45,000 bases of DNA. It comes from Stramonita haemastoma. Taxonomy: Eukaryota; Mollusca; Gastropoda; Neogastropoda; Muricidae. How positions within the stretch are numbered: position 1 is the stretch's first letter; each line of letters starts with the position of its first letter. The notes under the pieces were generated by a model that was given only the letters and a program-made list of their open reading frames with translations, did no database searches and had not been told where the DNA came from. Position numbers and translations under genes: made by a program. Below, piece by piece: positions 43,721 through 45,000 of the stretch. Where the stretch lies: positions 37,734,567 through 37,779,566 of the forward strand of contig CM060335.1 in the NCBI GenBank assembly GCA_030674155.1, read 5' to 3'.

Positions 43721-44900
43721 TAATCAGTTTCTTCTTCCAAAGCTGAGCTGTCTTCAAGTAACCATCAAAGAATTGCATAACTTATAAAGATTCTTTATTG
43801 AGTCCGTCATTCTTTTTCTGAATAATTATGGTGTATAAAACGCTGAATCACGCAGAGGTCAAATGCACTGGGCCTGACTTTCCAGGCACTTAAGGGCAGA
43901 GTAACGCATTTTCATAATATGATGAAGAATAGTTGCTGCCTGGGCGTTGGGGGAAGAAGAAGAAACTATAAATGTAAAAAAAAAACAAATTCATATGAGA
44001 AAAATTGCAACACGTTGCAGCAAAATAGTTCTGGGTGATCTTCTTCCTTTCTTTCCGCTCTCAGCTTAACCTGGCAGAACTGTCGTCATTAACTTTAGGT
44101 GTTTCTGTTGTTTGCTTGGCCAACATATTTATCTTATACATGCTAATCAATTTTAGCCAATATTCAAATTATTGTGTCTTTGCACTGAGAGTTTATCAAG
44201 AATCCATACAATAATGATAATAATGTCAACTGCTTGCTGTTGATGTCTTCTGCTCTTTTGCTTGCTTCTTTTCAAAATAAAGTATTCCAGATTGATTAGT
44301 TTATCGACTGATTGCATGATTTGTTCTGATTGATGGATTGATTGGTTCTATTTTGGTCTCTCTATCAGTCTCTATAACCGTTGGTATGCCCGTTTGGTTG
44401 CCTGTTTCTCTGACTGTACTTTGTCACATCTTCCTTTACACCTTTTTTTGTTGCTGGATTTGTAAATGACTAACATTTTAGGAGGGTTTTCTTGCAAGTT
44501 AGCACTTGCTCAAAGCAAAATTAGACCAACGAATCAAACAAGAGTAAACATGGCGGAAAGCCGATTGATCCAACAAAACAACATCTGGAAAGTTCGCATT
44601 ATTTCTTACCCGCTGAAAATGAAAATATTGGAATCATAGTAGAACTGACATAATTATTACTATGGCTGCAAATCCTAAACACAAACACATGGTTATGACA
44701 CAAGGATTAAAGCAGCTGACAATATCAATGTGTTATTGTACGAAGCTGCTCCTACTGAGTTGGACAGATACAAGAACAAAGGAAAGCCAACTGCTCCCCG
44801 TCTCCCTCCCAATTGTACCCCATCTCCCACCGATTACTCCCCTTAGTGTTGTGAAGAAGAGGAAGACAGACATAGAGAAAGAGAGAGGAAAAGACTGACA
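43721..44900. other. Intergenic AT-rich sequence
   Basis: No gene, RNA or repeat could be supported. Confidence 0.5.
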
Positions 44901-44926
44901 GACAGACAGACACAGACACACACATA

Positions 44927-45000
<74 letters not shown>
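44901..45000. repeat. (CA)n microsatellite at the window edge
   Basis: GACA then CA units, running off the right end. Confidence 0.95.

Overview
This window looks like a piece of a repeat-saturated animal nuclear genome, most probably a mollusc and plausibly a gastropod. The reasons are split genes with GT-AG introns, several families of APE-type non-LTR retrotransposons, tRNA-headed SINEs, one of which carries a central domain I associate with molluscan SINEs, and a very high density of GATA, GA, CA, TA and TAA microsatellites. The taxonomic call is inference. No bacterial gene, operon, rRNA, CRISPR array or functional tRNA gene was seen.

Two host coding signals can be supported. A five-exon 3' part of a gene on the + strand (17916-32308) encodes an acidic, serine-rich region, a ZU5 domain, a UPA-like region, a short helical segment and a long polar tail ending at a stop codon. 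Its 5' exons were not found. At the left edge, a 45-codon open exon with plausible splice sites lies on the - strand (31-165).

Almost everything else is mobile or repetitive DNA. Region 1-7.1 kb is a minus-strand L2/CR1-like LINE split by a nearly full-length plus-strand RTE/BovB-like LINE (about 2269-5485) and by a tRNA-headed SINE (about 6504-6855). Region 7.5-13.6 kb is a nearly full-length minus-strand LINE of Nimb/I type. It has an ORF1 that starts at a 2A-like motif, and its ORF2 is interrupted by a long (about 0.86 kb) tRNA-headed SINE. Region 13.6-17.9 kb holds GA/CA/TA tracts, an RTE fragment and a 127-bp almost perfect inverted repeat. Region 17.9-32.3 kb is the ZU5 gene, whose introns hold SINEs, RTE and Jockey-like fragments and a second L2/CR1-like LINE (26.3-29.4 kb). 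Region 33.8-39.2 kb is dominated by a degenerate minisatellite built on a 38-bp unit, itself invaded by SINEs and an RTE fragment. Region 39.3-45 kb has further SINE and LINE fragments, two more short minisatellites and CA/TA tracts.

All LINE copies carry frameshifts or stops, so none looks autonomous now. The nesting gives a relative order: the L2/CR1-like copy is older than the RTE and SINE inside it, the Nimb-like copy is older than its long SINE, and the 38-bp array is older than the second long SINE and the RTE fragment inside it.
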